This document shows positions 47,370-59,463 of a DNA stretch of 64,000 bases, piece after piece. The position numbers were made by a program, and so were the translations under genes. The first letter of the stretch is position 1. Each line of letters starts with the position of its first letter. The stretch comes from Linyphia triangularis (Eukaryota > Arthropoda > Arachnida > Araneae > Linyphiidae): contig OZ021722.1 of NCBI GenBank assembly GCA_963978545.1, positions 9,515,401-9,579,400 of the forward strand. The letters run 5' to 3'. Under the pieces are notes generated by a model that was not told the origin of the DNA, did no database searches, and saw only the letters and a program-made list of their open reading frames with translations.

Positions 47370-48110
47370 CTAGTTCAAATTTGTTTTTTAGCTACGGGCA
47401 ACCTATTTTTAGAAATTATTGAAAAATAAGTTTTTTAATTGCAGCTACTTTATACGCATGCGCAATTTTAACGAAAACTTTAATGGCAGGTCCCACGACC
47501 ACCACTAACCCGTTAAAAATCCCACTTTTACTTTCAGTTACCCATATGTATACATACTGCAATGAAAGTATAGCATTCGGTAAAAAAAAATTAGATTTTT
47601 TTTTTTTTTACATTTCTCCACGTTTTGGAACATCCTGATTTCCAAAAAGTGATCTAGAAAAAATGTCTGTCTGTGTGCGTGTCTGCGGTCAGCAGAACTC
47701 CCGAACAAATTGACCCAAGATATTCAAATTTGGTGTGGAGGTTGGTGGTGGCCATTGGTTCTACCATTAAGGTTTACCTCAAAATAGCGCATGCGCATAA
47801 GGTAGCTGCCATTGAAAAAAAAAATAATCATGTTTTTCAATGATTGCTAAAAAAGGGCTCGAACGATTTTAATCAAATTCATCATGGTAACGTCTCTTAA
47901 GATGTTCTAAACATTCCCACCTCCGAAATTCCTGTAAAAATGCTTTAATGGAGCAAAAAGAAAAAACGAATGCCTTTAACAAAGAGTTCTCTTTCCTTGA
48001 GTACCGCCCATCAATGATTGATTTTTTTTCTGTTACACGCACAAGAAAGGACAATGTAATGTCTATAGAATAACATCGCCAATTTCACCACCTTGGCATG
48101 TTTTTTTTTT
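47370..48110. repeat. Two copies of repeat X, converging
   Basis: A plus-strand fragment (about 47370-47520, through GCAGCTACTTTATACGCATG and CCACCACTAACCCG) meets a minus-strand copy (about 47525-48110) that contains the complements of the X markers. Confidence 0.75.
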
Positions 48111-48306
48111 TTTTTTTTTTTTGTTTTTTTCGTAGCCAATAAAAATTATTGCAAAAAAGGTTGATTAAATGGGATTTATTAGTATTCCAAAACGCTCATA
48201 GAAACGTGCGTAAAAGAAATTTTTTCTCGCGACAGTGACAGTACCCAAAACTTGATAGAATGTATTATCATCGACATCGAATCTATCTTGCAAGTTATAT
48301 AAAGGA

Positions 48307-48429
<123 letters not shown>

Positions 48430-48539
48430 TCTTAGGAGCAAAAAAAAGAAAAAAAAAAAAAGGAAAAGCAGTGTTATTAAATACAAAACTGTACATAATT
48501 GGTATCACACATTTTACACATAACCTTTACATAACTGCA

Positions 48540-49560
48540 TTAAAATAGGCCTAGAGTTTTGAGAAAAAGGTCAAATTGTTTGAACTTACCGACTGGAAAA
48601 GTTTTGGTTAACCGACGCTCCAGTTGATCGGTATTCGGATAATCGATGTATCTAACGTTAAATAATAATCTAGCGTATCTAAATGTTAAATATTAAAAAT
48701 GAATCTTGTGTATGAAGTATGTATCTTCGTTATTTCTAGTAAAAAAAAAAAACTAACGAAATAATTGCGTACTTCAAATACCAATAAATAAAAAATCAAT
48801 TTTCCTTAAATATATATATATCTCTGAAAGAAACCATTAAATATATATATATGGATTTTAATTAAGTTCTTTAGTTATTTCCAGAAGAGAGTTGTTTTGG
48901 TTTCTTAATGGCATCTCCACTAGATATAATAAATTGTAATAATTATCGAGGCAACTCAGGTCATTGACTCATTTACGAAACTCTCATTAGCTTCAAATAA
49001 TTAATGGACGTTCCTTAAATATCCACATTTCATAAAAAAAAAAGGGATATTTTCTTCTTGAGTAAAAATACATCGAAAACAGCAATTATTCATCAAAATT
49101 AATTGAGCGTAACAGTTTCATCTTAAAATATGTCTCATAAATGTTTTACTTGTACTCGTAAAGGAGGCGAGGGGGGGGGGGAGAAGAAAAAATATAAATG
49201 ACGATGTTATAATTGGCAAATTTGGTATTCACAAATTCTAGTTCAATGAGAGTTCTAATGATGAAAAAGTCAAAAGTCTTATGTTCCTTTGATTATTGCG
49301 AGTTGAAATATGGTGCATAAAAAAAAACTATTAAAAACTTTTTCTTTGTGCATTATTAGTTTATTTTTTTTATATGTATAAATTCTGGAATTCTAATGTA
49401 AGCCTTCATAAATTAGATTAAATCTTGCATTGAAAATATTTTATGCCCTGCTTACAGAAGATAATGAGTAAAATTACTTTCTAAAATTTGAAATTTTTTT
49501 AGGGTACACGCATTGGAAACTGTTCGACAATTTAAAGGATTAGAGCGCTTAGTAGTTTGT
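48540..49560. other. Intron next to the first coding exon
   Basis: A pogo-like terminal remnant may lie at 48590-48650 (GGTTAACCGACG, TTCGGATAATCGATG). Otherwise AT-rich with short TA and G runs. Confidence 0.45.
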
Positions 49561-49652
49561 AAGCATTCATAGATAGCAGCCATGTATATATATATATATT
49601 TGTTTACAAAGAGGCATAATTTCTAGAAAACTAATTATTATGAGTAATTTAC

Positions 49653-50931
49653 CTTGAAATTCTTTCCTGCCCGAACTGATGTTGGTGACGATATTGGATA
49701 TGTGTCCCAGCACTGCAGCCAGCAAGAAAAGCCCGGATATGAGTTCTACGATGAGAAAGAAGTACTCGCCCTTAGTCCTTGGTCTGGGCAAATCTCCGAT
49801 TGTGCTGAGAGCCAGCACGCTCCAGTAAAATCCGTGCAGGTACTTGCACATATTATCCGTACAATGATTATCACTAGGAAAGAACCAGTCGTCCGACCCG
49901 AAACCGCCGTTCTTCGCTATAATATGATAGAGGCAAGCGTTCCAGTGGAATATCACTAGAACGTAGTGAGTCAAATTGAGTGCACGGAACACGTTGGGAT
50001 AGTTTGTGTGACGTTCCGTTCTGTCTAGGAACGCCCAGAAGCGATATATCTTGACGAGTCTGAAGCACCGGAGGACAGAGTTGAAGCCTATGGACAAATA
50101 CAGGACGTCTAGTGGCAGCAGACACAGGCAGTCGATGTAGAACATGGTGGAGTTCATGTAAAACTGGCGCAGTTTGACCGTGTCTGTTTGCAGCACGCCT
50201 TCCTCCAGATATCCTGTCCGGAAGTGGAACCCGATGTCCAAAGCGTACAGGAGGTCTGCCAAGTAGTCGAAGGTCAGCCAGATGCCTATTGTGGACCTGT
50301 TGATCTCCTGGAATGCGAATCGGTAGATCATGACCCAGAAGTTGTAGAGGAAGGCCACGCTTACCACTACCGACCAATAATAGCAGAGCCTCCCGGACGG
50401 GTCGAACACGAACGACCAGTTGCACCTGGCCCGGTCTGCTGCACTAGCCGCCTCGGACTTGTCCGACTTGCTGCGTCTGTGCTGGGACTTGCGAGTCATG
50501 TCTAAGTCGCTACTGACGTGAGCCCTATTCACGAAGGCCATGGTCGAGTCTCTGGACCTTCTTTTTAGGGCTGCGCTCCCTAGAAACCGACTACTTACAG
50601 ATTCCAGCAAAGACTGCCTAGACCCGGACTTGAGATTTTCTGTGGACTTGGTCCCGTAGAGGGCTGGAGACGCAGTATGGATGCGGGTGTGGCTGACGCT
50701 GCGACCCGAGGTCTGGAGTCTATCCCCTGTGGTGGTGATGATGCCGGGCACGACCCGTGGGCCGTTGGCCGTCAGGGACCCGCTTCCGTACTTGACGCTC
50801 TCCGGCGCGGCGTTGCTCACGATCGCGATGTCCTCCAAGTCGTCGTCCATCTGCAAGTCCTGAGGTGAGCAGGGCGTGTACTTTACTCGCGCTTCCCGCG
50901 CGCCCCGCAGAGGCAATGGTAACTTCTTCAT
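49653..50931 (-). CDS. Cngl: CNG channel, first coding exon (N-terminus, S1-S6, pore)
   Basis: Encodes residues 1-426 of a cyclic-nucleotide-gated, non-selective cation channel of the plasma membrane. Residues 1-170 are a Ser/Arg-rich cytoplasmic tail. S1 is near 183-206, S2 215-236 and S3 260-280. S4 (284-302) carries R288, R291, K294 and R297. S5 is near 318-340, followed by the pore helix and the filter STIGDLP (376-382), then S6 (about 387-417) and the start of the C-linker (RKEFQ). The ATG at 50931 is the first after an in-frame TAG nine bases upstream and has G at -3. The exon ends at a CAAG|GTAAAT donor in phase 1. The pore position that is Glu in CNGA channels is Asp here. The downstream exons look most like insect Cngl, but the CNGA and CNGB relatives are close, so the subfamily name is less sure than the channel call. 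Confidence 0.95.
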
Positions 50932-50954
50932 CGCACACTAGTTCAGGACTATTG

Positions 50955-51520
50955 TCTATCTTATGGAACACCAGTCCTTGCAGGAGATGTATTCCATTAA
51001 GGAAGAAGATAAAAGTTTACAGCAGTATCACAATCAGATGAAAAAGAAATGTGCCCTTTTTATATAAAAATTGAAGGAATATAATTCTTGGAGAGAGAGA
51101 ATTGTTCAATTGTCTTCTTTTCGGAAAGTACATATAGAAAAGATCAAAGAGAAACCACTTACTGACCAGATTTACTTTTTCCCTCGGAACACCAGTCCAT
51201 CTAGGAAACTTATTCCATCAAAGAGAAATGAATTGCAAAGAAAGTAGAAATTTACAGCTAGATCTCAATCAGATGAGAAAGAAACATTTTTTTTTTTTTA
51301 TATAAACTAACTAAGAAGTATATTTCTCGGTGGTGAGAATAAATGTGGTCAATTGTCTACTTTTCAAACAGTCCATTTAGAAAACGCACATAAATAAAAC
51401 ATAAAGACGATAGATGTTCGCAGCAATATCACAATCCGATTAAAAAATAAAGAAATGTGCTTTTGTATAAAAGAAGGAATATGATTTTTGGAATATTATT
51501 AATAGAGATATAATATGTGT
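50955..51520. repeat. Three diverged tandem units of about 200 bp
   Basis: Recurrent strings GGAACACCAGTCC, ATCACAATCAGATGA and AAGAAATGTGC, each followed by a TATATAAA-type stretch. Lies directly upstream of the CNG start codon. Confidence 0.75.
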
Positions 51521-51595
51521 GGCCCACTCAACCGTTTTAGTTACGACTACTCTTAGTTCTTCTTTCTACTATGGACTATGGTGAATAAGGCCTAC

Positions 51596-51908
51596 CTGTG
51601 TATCATGCCGTTTTTCCGTAGGGTGTCCTTCTTTTGCCAGTACGTGCCCTTTTCGCGTTTAAAAAGCAGAGGCGACAAGAGGGGTGGCGGAATCGGTTTC
51701 GTCGGTGGGTGGAGATAGTATCCCCCTTGCGCGAAGAACATGGTTCTCCACACCCCAGTCCCAACCAACTGATGGAGGTCCCCAACTAAGTAGTCACTGG
51801 AGGCCATCACAACAGTACCCACTTGTGTAGGATGCCTTTGCCTGATGTCGACTGCCATTGGGAAGAGTAAGGGCTCTTTCTCTGTCCATACCTAAGACAA
51901 GGAACGGC
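51596..51908 (-). other. Candidate upstream exon of the CNG gene
   Basis: On the minus strand, a pyrimidine-rich CTTGCTTCTTTAG acceptor precedes about 313 bases of higher GC, ending ACACAG|GTAGGC, a good donor. An open frame of 88 codons has no known domain. Joined to the nearest AG before the CNG ATG it would not stay in frame, so a 5' UTR exon is more likely than coding. Speculative. Confidence 0.3.
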
Positions 51909-51999
51909 CTAAAGAAGCAAGTAGTAGACAAGACACCGCTGGTTAGGAAACTGGTGGAGCTGCCAAACGTCTTGGGTTGTTTGTATCCTCATTTTTGTT

Positions 52000-52550
52000 T
52001 TGATATCGAATTTCAGTTAACGTGGAATAATGCCTAATCGAGTTCATTTAAGATAATTTTTTTTTTTATTTTTATAACAGTTATGACACCCTGCAAACTT
52101 GCACTAGCTAATTTAAGATTATTGTTAGATAAGTTTTTTTTTTTTTTTTTATTTATTAATAAAAGTTTTCCGCGACATATTTTATGGAATTAAATACAAT
52201 TACAGCGAAATTATTATTGCTTTCATAATTAAAAATCAAATCAATCTCTCATCAAGTAATACTTTAAATAATACTACACCGGTCTTTGAAAATCTCCTCG
52301 CAGATACATCATATATTTGCACACATTAATTTGCGTCTTGCAAATGGGGAAAAAAGATAGAACTAGATAAATAATCCTATTAATTAAGACAATCACTTCT
52401 TGTACTGAATTCAATAGGCACTCACGACAAAGCTTCTTTCCAAAACAAAATCCACTCACTCGTTACTCATCCCTGATATATTTCAGAGCGAAGCACTGTA
52501 AATAGACGATAGCGTAGATATCACTAAATACAGAGTAGAGCGGCACGCAA
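52000..52550. other. No gene recognised
   Basis: T-rich runs and AT-rich sequence, nothing identified. Confidence 0.5.
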
Positions 52551-52554
52551 TTTC

Positions 52555-53170
52555 AACATACCGAACCGGCCATCACCAACCGTTCCCACACAATTTCACA
52601 TTTTTCTTCCACGTGCACTAAAAACAAGTAGAGGACACACCTTTGCAAACAATTAATACAGTCCCGCACTTTCCATCGAGGATTATCTTGTCCAGGAATA
52701 CACCCCGCAAACCCGCAGTAGCCAGAGCGGCAATGCTGGTCCCAATGGTGACCGCAAAAAGCTAACACACACAACCGGCGGTTCTCGAATGGCTTGGAAC
52801 AGCGTGACGTTCACCAACAATAATAATAATCCCCAGAGCTGGCGCTGTCTTAAAAATCCTGCAGTACCGAAAGTGTGCTGAAAGTGTTGTTGTTACTCTA
52901 GTACATCCACTTGAATGATAGAGGAGGACTGGTTGAAAGAGATGTGCTTTTTCTTTTTTTTTTAAGTGTGTGTGAGAGAAAGAGAGAAGAACGAGAGAGG
53001 ATGGGGATGAACGAGCACAGAGAGGTTGGGAGGAGAGAGCGGTTCTCTTGAAAGATGAGGGCGAGCCCATTGCTTGGGGCTGAGGGGTGGACGGGATGTC
53101 GCATGGGAGGGGCAGACGGGAGAGGTGTCTGAGAGGATTGCTCCTTCGGTTTGGGCGGCAGGGTTTGAAT
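52555..53170 (-). promoter_or_regulatory. Candidate promoter region
   Basis: A stretch with clearly higher GC and a GA-rich plus strand (CT-rich on the transcribed minus strand: runs of GAGAGA, AGAGAGGATGGGG). It is surrounded by AT-rich DNA and lies 1.6-2.2 kb upstream of the CNG start codon. GA/CT-rich tracts are frequent in arthropod promoters. No TATA or initiator was assigned. Confidence 0.3.
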
Positions 53171-53353
53171 GTGGTAAATTAAAGATGACTGTTGGGGTTG
53201 TTTTTTTTTGAAAATGTGTAAAAGTACATAATATATATAGGACTGCGATGTATTTAATGAACTAAATTGTGTTTTTGAAAATATCAATTTAAATCTTTCG
53301 AAATATTTTTTTTTTTTTTTTTAATTGGATGTCGACAATTTGTGCATGTTTAA

Positions 53354-53805
53354 GTGGAACTTTCTGCTAAGGATCATTCACTATACTCACTATATCACAA
53401 TCTTCTAGGGCGGTTCATTTAGAAACTACTTTGTGTAAAATCTTGAAATTTGGTGATAAAGGTGTGAAAATGATAGATATTAAAAACTCGAAAATAGCTT
53501 CCAACATATTTTATTTTATAAATCAAAATTAGAAAAAAAAAGCAAAAGCAAAAGACTATTTCAGATGAAGCTACTGCATATGCATCGACGTAAGGATCCT
53601 AACTATGAAATAAAATATATCAGACGATATTTTCGAGTTTTTTTTTTTTTTATTTTTATTTATGTCATTTCATAAAATGATCATTTTTATACCTTCTGAC
53701 CAAATTTCAAGTTTTTTATAGCAAGTAGTTTCTAAACGAAATGGGATAGGAACAATTGAGTTTTTAACATAGAGAGCGATCCCTTAGTAAGAGTCCCTCT
53801 AAAAG
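53354..53805. mobile_element. TTAA MITE (18307 family), copy 3
   Basis: TTAA at 53350-53353 on the left. Arms AAGGATCATTCACTATACTC and AACATAGAGAGCGATCCCTT. The right TTAA has mutated. This unnested copy shows the family's natural size of about 450 bp. Confidence 0.75.
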
Positions 53806-54135
53806 AAATTGCGAATGATCAGCTAGTGTGTAGTCAAATTTAAGCTGTTGTCTTTTGAAGACACGTTTAAACAATTAACATAAATTAACGTCGTGTCACT
53901 TATTGTTGACCGTGAGCGTGTCTCTATAAAAACAGTTTTAAAACGGTATTAAAACCAGATAAAAACAGTATTTTTTTTGGTCCCCGTCACCAACATCTCG
54001 TAAACAAATGGCGAGTTTTCTTCGGACCTTTCGTATCTATGTGCATATGAATAAAATAAGTATTCTTTAAAGTTCAAAATATAATGCTATATTTAATATT
54101 TCTGTGTGGTGTTAAGGATTGGTGACTGTTTAAAT

Positions 54136-54665
54136 GTAGTTTTAATAGTATAATCCATAAAAACAAAGTTTTTAATAAAAATCCTTTATATGCATCGCCA
54201 ATTTTTATATTCATTAATAAAGCGCAGCTTCTGTTGCCAGTGTGTGCTTGGTGTTGGCATCTAATTTTAAATATTAAGAACGTTTCTATCGGCAAAATAT
54301 ACGATGAAGTACTTTTCAAAATTTATTCATTAAAAATTAATGCGACTTTATGCATTTATTTATTCTGATCGAAACGATTTTATTATATATAGGTTAAAAC
54401 AATTTTGGCCACAGGAAAGAGAATGATCGGTTAAATGCTATTTCAGAGCGATTGGATGACGGCAAGTTGGTTTATTAATATCCCGTAAAAGCGACCTTTT
54501 AGTGGCAGTCGCCAAAATTCGAAAGAATGCATTGTCATCGAATCTGTCTGTCAAATTTCAGCCTGATTGGATGACGCCAAGGGAGATAATTTGCCCTCCG
54601 AAAATTTGTCCACCATCGACAAGCATAATCACAAAATTGAAGTTAATGTAAAAAGAGGAGAAAAT
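54136..54665 (+). repeat. Interspersed repeat R, copy 2
   Basis: Colinear with 34595-35075 from TTTATATGCATCGCC through GCCTGATTGGATGACG to AAATTGAAGTTAATGTAAAA. Confidence 0.8.
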
Positions 54666-54740
54666 TTATGGATATTCAGGAGCATTTTATAAATATTTTT
54701 TATGAATTTTCAGAATGAGTAATTGTTAAACTAATTCGCC

Positions 54741-54742
<2 letters not shown>

Positions 54743-54813
<71 letters not shown>
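54743..54813. repeat. (TG)n microsatellite
   Basis: About 70 bases of uninterrupted TG. Confidence 0.98.
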
Positions 54814-54815
<2 letters not shown>

Positions 54816-54819
54816 CAGA

Positions 54820-56130
54820 AAAAAATTTAATTCTTCGTTTCGATGTTACAAGAAAATAAAAAATGCAATTAATAAAAAAATTATCCGTTTAAAGAAAAAA
54901 AGAAACAGTCCTGTTTTATAAACTTCGGTTTTAGCTTTTTAGGCATTCACATTAAGTTACAACATTTTTTTTTTTTTAAGTTTTGCTGATATTTTTTCTT
55001 AAAATTATTCAAACTCTTCTCTGAAAAAAAAAATTAAAAAATACAGGTTATTTTCAATTTTTTTTTTTTTTTTTTAAATCTACAACTCAGCTTTTTACAT
55101 TAATTCATTGCTGAAAAATTACATTTTTGAAGTATGAACATCCCTCCACCCCCATCCAAATGCCCGAAAAATTAACTTATCTACCAGATAACTAAGGTAC
55201 AATTTGTAGGTGCTGCCATCTAAAGTTGAATAAAAGAAAGAAAAGTTAACAAGTAATTCACTCAATCGCTTGTTCGTTACGTATCAAGAACTTAGAGTTG
55301 GAGTAAAAATTTAAAATATCAACAACAATTAGATTCTATTTTAAATAAATAGCGAAAAGAATATTTCATTCATCAGTTTTCAATTTTAATAGAATTTAAG
55401 TTTACTTTCCTTACCGTCCTTTTTTCTCTTTCGATATCTTAATTCAATTTTCTTAAATATTTCAGTAATTTAATTATTTCATAAATAAACCACCCATAAG
55501 TTTCACTTTAATACGTTACAAATTAGTGTAAAAGAATGTATATGTGTGTATTTTAAGGTGAATTCTGTATTTATATTATTACGCCATTGAAATATTCCTT
55601 AATTTTATAAAAAAAAAAAATACATGTACATAATTGCTAATATTATAATTTTAAATCTTTTTAACATAGCATTTTAGTTTTCTTAATTTGTAGTATTCAA
55701 AGAAATATTGAAATACCTGTAAAACTTTATTTCCTTCTTATTCCTAAGCACACTGCAACGTTTCTATGAGCTGTGACGATAAGGTCTCCTCATACGTATA
55801 TGATTCGGAGTGCACGTTAAGCTGTAGGTACTGGAATGTCATCAATGATCAATGAAAAAGTTTAAGTAATATAAGTAAAACGTTCATATTAATGTAAGGA
55901 ATTTATGAATAAATATTATAGCGTTTGTATAATTCAGTATCCCAGAGAATTTTCATAAAATGTTGGCGAAAATGACGATTGCGTGTTATTTACAATAGCT
56001 ACATTCCAAAAAGTGTTAAAAAATTACCTTTTTAGATAAGTCTTTGTTTGCCAAAATAGCATTGTGTGTTTGTGTTTGGGGCAACAAAAATTGCGGTATT
56101 TAACAAAAAGTCGTTATACACCGCCATTGA
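54820..56130. other. No gene recognised
   Basis: AT-rich, with several A and T homopolymers. Nothing identified. Confidence 0.5.
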
Positions 56131-56139
56131 CATATAATA

Positions 56140-56363
56140 CAAGGTGTCCACAAATTAGTTGGGCAATGGATTTCAAATAGATCAGTTTAACTCTTAGCTC
56201 TTAATAACAAGGCATAATAAAAAAAAAAAATATTTATTTTTATTTAGAATGACATGGTAAACATAAATGTATTGGGGGAAAAGAATGGTTTATAAGGCCT
56301 AGTTATTAAGAGTTATTCAGATGCATTTGAACCCCATTGCCCGACTCATTTGAGGACACCCTG
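56140..56363. mobile_element. Small TA-flanked MITE
   Basis: 224 bp, CAAGGTGTCCACAAATTAGT to the complement of CAGGGTGTCCTCAAATGAGT, flanked by TA. Ends only 9 bp before solo LTR 3. Confidence 0.85.
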
Positions 56364-56372
56364 TATATATAG

Positions 56373-57081
56373 AGTTACGAATTTCTGTATATTTGTAAAT
56401 ATTTCGTAGCATTAATTATGTAAAAAGATAAATTTATGTACACTTCGCATAAGACAGTGCAAGAGTTCTTTACTTGGCTTCCCTGCAATATGTAATGCTT
56501 GAAAACGAGTTTTACAGAGATAATGCTGGGAAGCAAGTTTTACAAAGAGCAGGCCATTTAACATTATGGTAATGGCAATCTCGCCAAATTAGCGAGATAG
56601 AGCCAAGTTGGTCACGGTTTTGGCGATTAACTTTTTTAACCAAACTTGGCGACCATTTGGCGACATTTTAGGTCCCCATGCACGTGTGTATAGCTTTTCG
56701 ACTACGATCTGGAAAGTCCTCCAAATTTCTATATCTAGAAGATTCACAAAGGATTGACTTTCCTATATAAGCCCTGCCATGAGTTGAGTTAGTGAACTGG
56801 AATTACTGTGTTGAGATACCGAGTTAGCTGTCTCTCAGTGAGCATTCAGAGTAGTTCTAAAGCGGACTGTATTGCATTGTCTTTTGCTGTGATTTGTAGC
56901 AGTTGTGAAGTTTTTCTTTAACTGCTGTTTGAGCTCTATTGTTGTGTAAAGAGCTGTATTGAGTCTTCTGGAACGAGAAGCTCGGAGTTGCAAGAGAATC
57001 TGCGAAGAGTTATATCGGAATAAATTTCTGCATATTTTGATCTGCTTTGACTTCAAATCTTTCAAACCCATCCACGCAACA
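56373..57081 (+). mobile_element. Solo LTR 3
   Basis: 709 bp, AGTTACGAAT (first base mutated from TG) to GCAACA, flanked by ATAG at 56369-56372 and 57082-57085. Confidence 0.87.
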
Positions 57082-57167
57082 ATAGCGTTCTTAAAAAAAA
57101 AAAAAACTACGTAATACTTATTTCACAACTGTTTCGTTAAGAAAATAAACATAACAAATTAGCTTAG

Positions 57168-57405
57168 AGCTGATGCACAGTTTAACCTGGTCCTTAAAGT
57201 CCAAACCCATAAAAAATGCTATTATTTAAGTTTTATAAAACATCAATACAACGTCAGCATACATCTCTTTTTATACAAACAGGCGTATGCCCAAACAATG
57301 TCTTTTCTGCCGATGCCCAAACATTAAGTGGGAGACGGATACCTGACCACACTTTTGACCAATCGAAAACAATACCCTTAGGCTTAAGGCACAGGGTAAT
57401 AAAAA
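57168..57405. repeat. Host repeat, empty-site copy
   Basis: Matches both flanks of the 4464-5188 element but reads straight through ACATTAAGTGG, showing a single TTAA where the other copy has an insertion. Confidence 0.85.
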
Positions 57406-57554
57406 AAAAACTAACAAATTAGAGTATTTGTTATTTTTGAAATGTTTGAGTGTAAATATCCAAAGTTTTAAAGCAACGAAATTTAGTGTTACCCAAAAGA
57501 TCACATCGATTCTTTCAAATACATACTCAATGAGACCATCAGCTATAGTATATG

Positions 57555-58033
57555 CTGGGTGTCCAGCGAACGACTCCTTGATTTTAAAATTAAATTGCTC
57601 AAAAACAATGATCGGTAGAAGAATAGACCAAAAAGTAGAGTTATTTTGTGAAAACCTGAAACAAAAAATTTCAAAACTAGTTACAAATGTCACCAACAGT
57701 TGGCGCTGTATTTGCAAAATTCTGGAAAATATGTTAAAAGTTTGTCCTCTGCAATCGGTCGTTGCAATCACGCTGAATTCCTTTCACGTTAAAATAGTGG
57801 AACGGTCCGAAGACTGATCGTTCTGAGCTTCATCAAAGCACTCTTTATTCATATGAACTACAGTGTACAGCGCCACCTATTGGCAACATTTTCAACTAAT
57901 TTTTTTTTAATTTAGAGTCAGCTTTTGACAGCTTTCAAAATAATTATACTTTTTGTTTCATTCTTCCATCGATCTTTGTTTTTGAGTTATTTAATTTTAA
58001 AATCAGGGATTCCTTCGCAGAGGACACAATCTG
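57555..58033. mobile_element. TA-type MITE, relative of 2716-3187
   Basis: CTGGGTGTCCAGCGAACGAC to the complement of a CAG..TGTCC end, with internal TTGGCGCTGTA. The terminal TA duplication is partly eroded. Confidence 0.7.
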
Positions 58034-58039
58034 TAGGTA

Positions 58040-58550
58040 CAGCGCAACGCCTATTTGGGAAAATCCAACACTGAATTAGTTGTCTTTTTATAATAACTGC
58101 CTTAACAATTTAATAGTGAGAGACGTACTTATTGCCTTGAACCACTAAATATTAAGGGGGTCGAAAGTTGACCCCAAAAAAGTACTGCATTTCAGAGTAA
58201 ACACTTTGAAAATTTCTGAATTTTACCTACATTTTGGGCTATAAACTGAATTAAGGGTCCTTTTTTGGGCAGATTTGAAAAAAAGTGACTGTAAATCATA
58301 TTTCTATTTTAAAACCAAAATCTGGAAGCAGTTTGAGCCAATTTTTGGAAAAGTGATATTTTCATAAAATTTCCTAAGGCTGAATTTCCTAAATTATCTG
58401 ATGAAAATTATCCCTTTGAAAAATTTCGAAAAATTCAAAAATTTATTTTTTTCAGTCACATTTGGACAGAATATGAGTATAAAACATATTTCAGGTCCCC
58501 AACCAAAATTTGGTAGCATTTGAGCCGCTATTTTCAATATTCGTGATAAA
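58040..58550. other. No gene recognised
   Basis: Mixed sequence. Nothing identified. Confidence 0.5.
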
Positions 58551-58558
58551 CTATGCAA

Positions 58559-58738
58559 GTTGGTTGTTTTCAAATTATCTGATGCCGTCAGCAACACAAG
58601 GGCTATAATGCGCCGAAACATTCGTCATTTGACAAGCCAACATACATTTGCAAACACCCATGCCTTACACGGGACTCGGAACCCGCAACCTCGCGGTCTA
58701 GAAGCTAATACGCTAACCACTATACCGTTTGGTCGGCT
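58559..58738 (-). mobile_element. SINE-A copy 12 (outside the CNG coding span)
   Basis: Target duplication ATAAACTATGCAA at 58546-58558 and 58739-58751. The B box has the extra C. Confidence 0.94.
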
Positions 58739-58759
58739 ATAAACTATGCAAACGAATTC

Positions 58760-59460
58760 GATCTGATCAAACATTCGCTAGCGCAGAAACATTTCACTTA
58801 CATCCAATAAAGCTTTGCCGGGAAGGGAAAAAAAACCACACAGGAAACCAACCTACCGACTGACAGTCATTCAATTTTACACTCACTTCAGCAAACAAAC
58901 ATACAAACAAGCAGACTCTTGCAAGCATCGTACTGACGATTCGTGACCGACGATTCGAACCGAAAAAACGTGGCACCCCTCTGGACGAATGCCGAATTTC
59001 ACAAAATTTTCCTCCTCAAAGATTGAGACCTGAATATTTGATCGAAAACATCTGTCTACTTTCTTCAGAAACTACTAAAATATTTCCGCCTCCGTCACCC
59101 TCCTGGGAAATGAACGAAAAGAAAAGAAAAAAAAAAATAGACTGTAAACTCGGACCGAGGGTCTATTTTTAGGATCTTCTTGGACTATGGGAATAGTCTA
59201 TTCTTATTCATGTGACGCCCTCTTCCGTCTGTTCTACCCCATGGGCGCTCTTCATCACTTTACGTGCTTCGGTTTTCTTCAATTTCCTCCATTAATGCTT
59301 CTCTGCCAGAAGAATGGACGCGTTGACGGAATTTACGGAGAAAGTGGTCCACCGAACTTGGATGGGAGGAGGAAAACAGTTTAGAGGGGGATGTCTAAAG
59401 GGGGGTCAACGTTTCTGGCCCACAGAGACAGGCAGGACTACCGCGATAACAATGTCTTTG
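58760..59460. other. Unassigned stretch of higher GC
   Basis: Higher GC than its surroundings, with strings such as GAGAAAGTGGTCCACCGAAC and CTTGGATGGGAGGAGGA. No frame with recognisable domains, no repeat partner in the window. It could be an old repeat or a regulatory region. Confidence 0.4.
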
Positions 59461-59463
59461 TTA

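Noticed and set aside
49874..50505. Other-frame open stretches over the first CNG exon
   Set aside because: They are shadows of the GC-rich true coding frame, which alone has the channel motifs and splice signals.
51592..51858. Coding N-terminal extension of the CNG channel
   Set aside because: Splicing to the nearest AG before the ATG puts it out of frame, and an in-frame TAG precedes the ATG. Kept only as a possible UTR exon.
57271..57817. Frames of 129 and 166 codons on opposite strands
   Set aside because: They run across a host repeat and the end of a TA MITE. No domain and no conserved copy.
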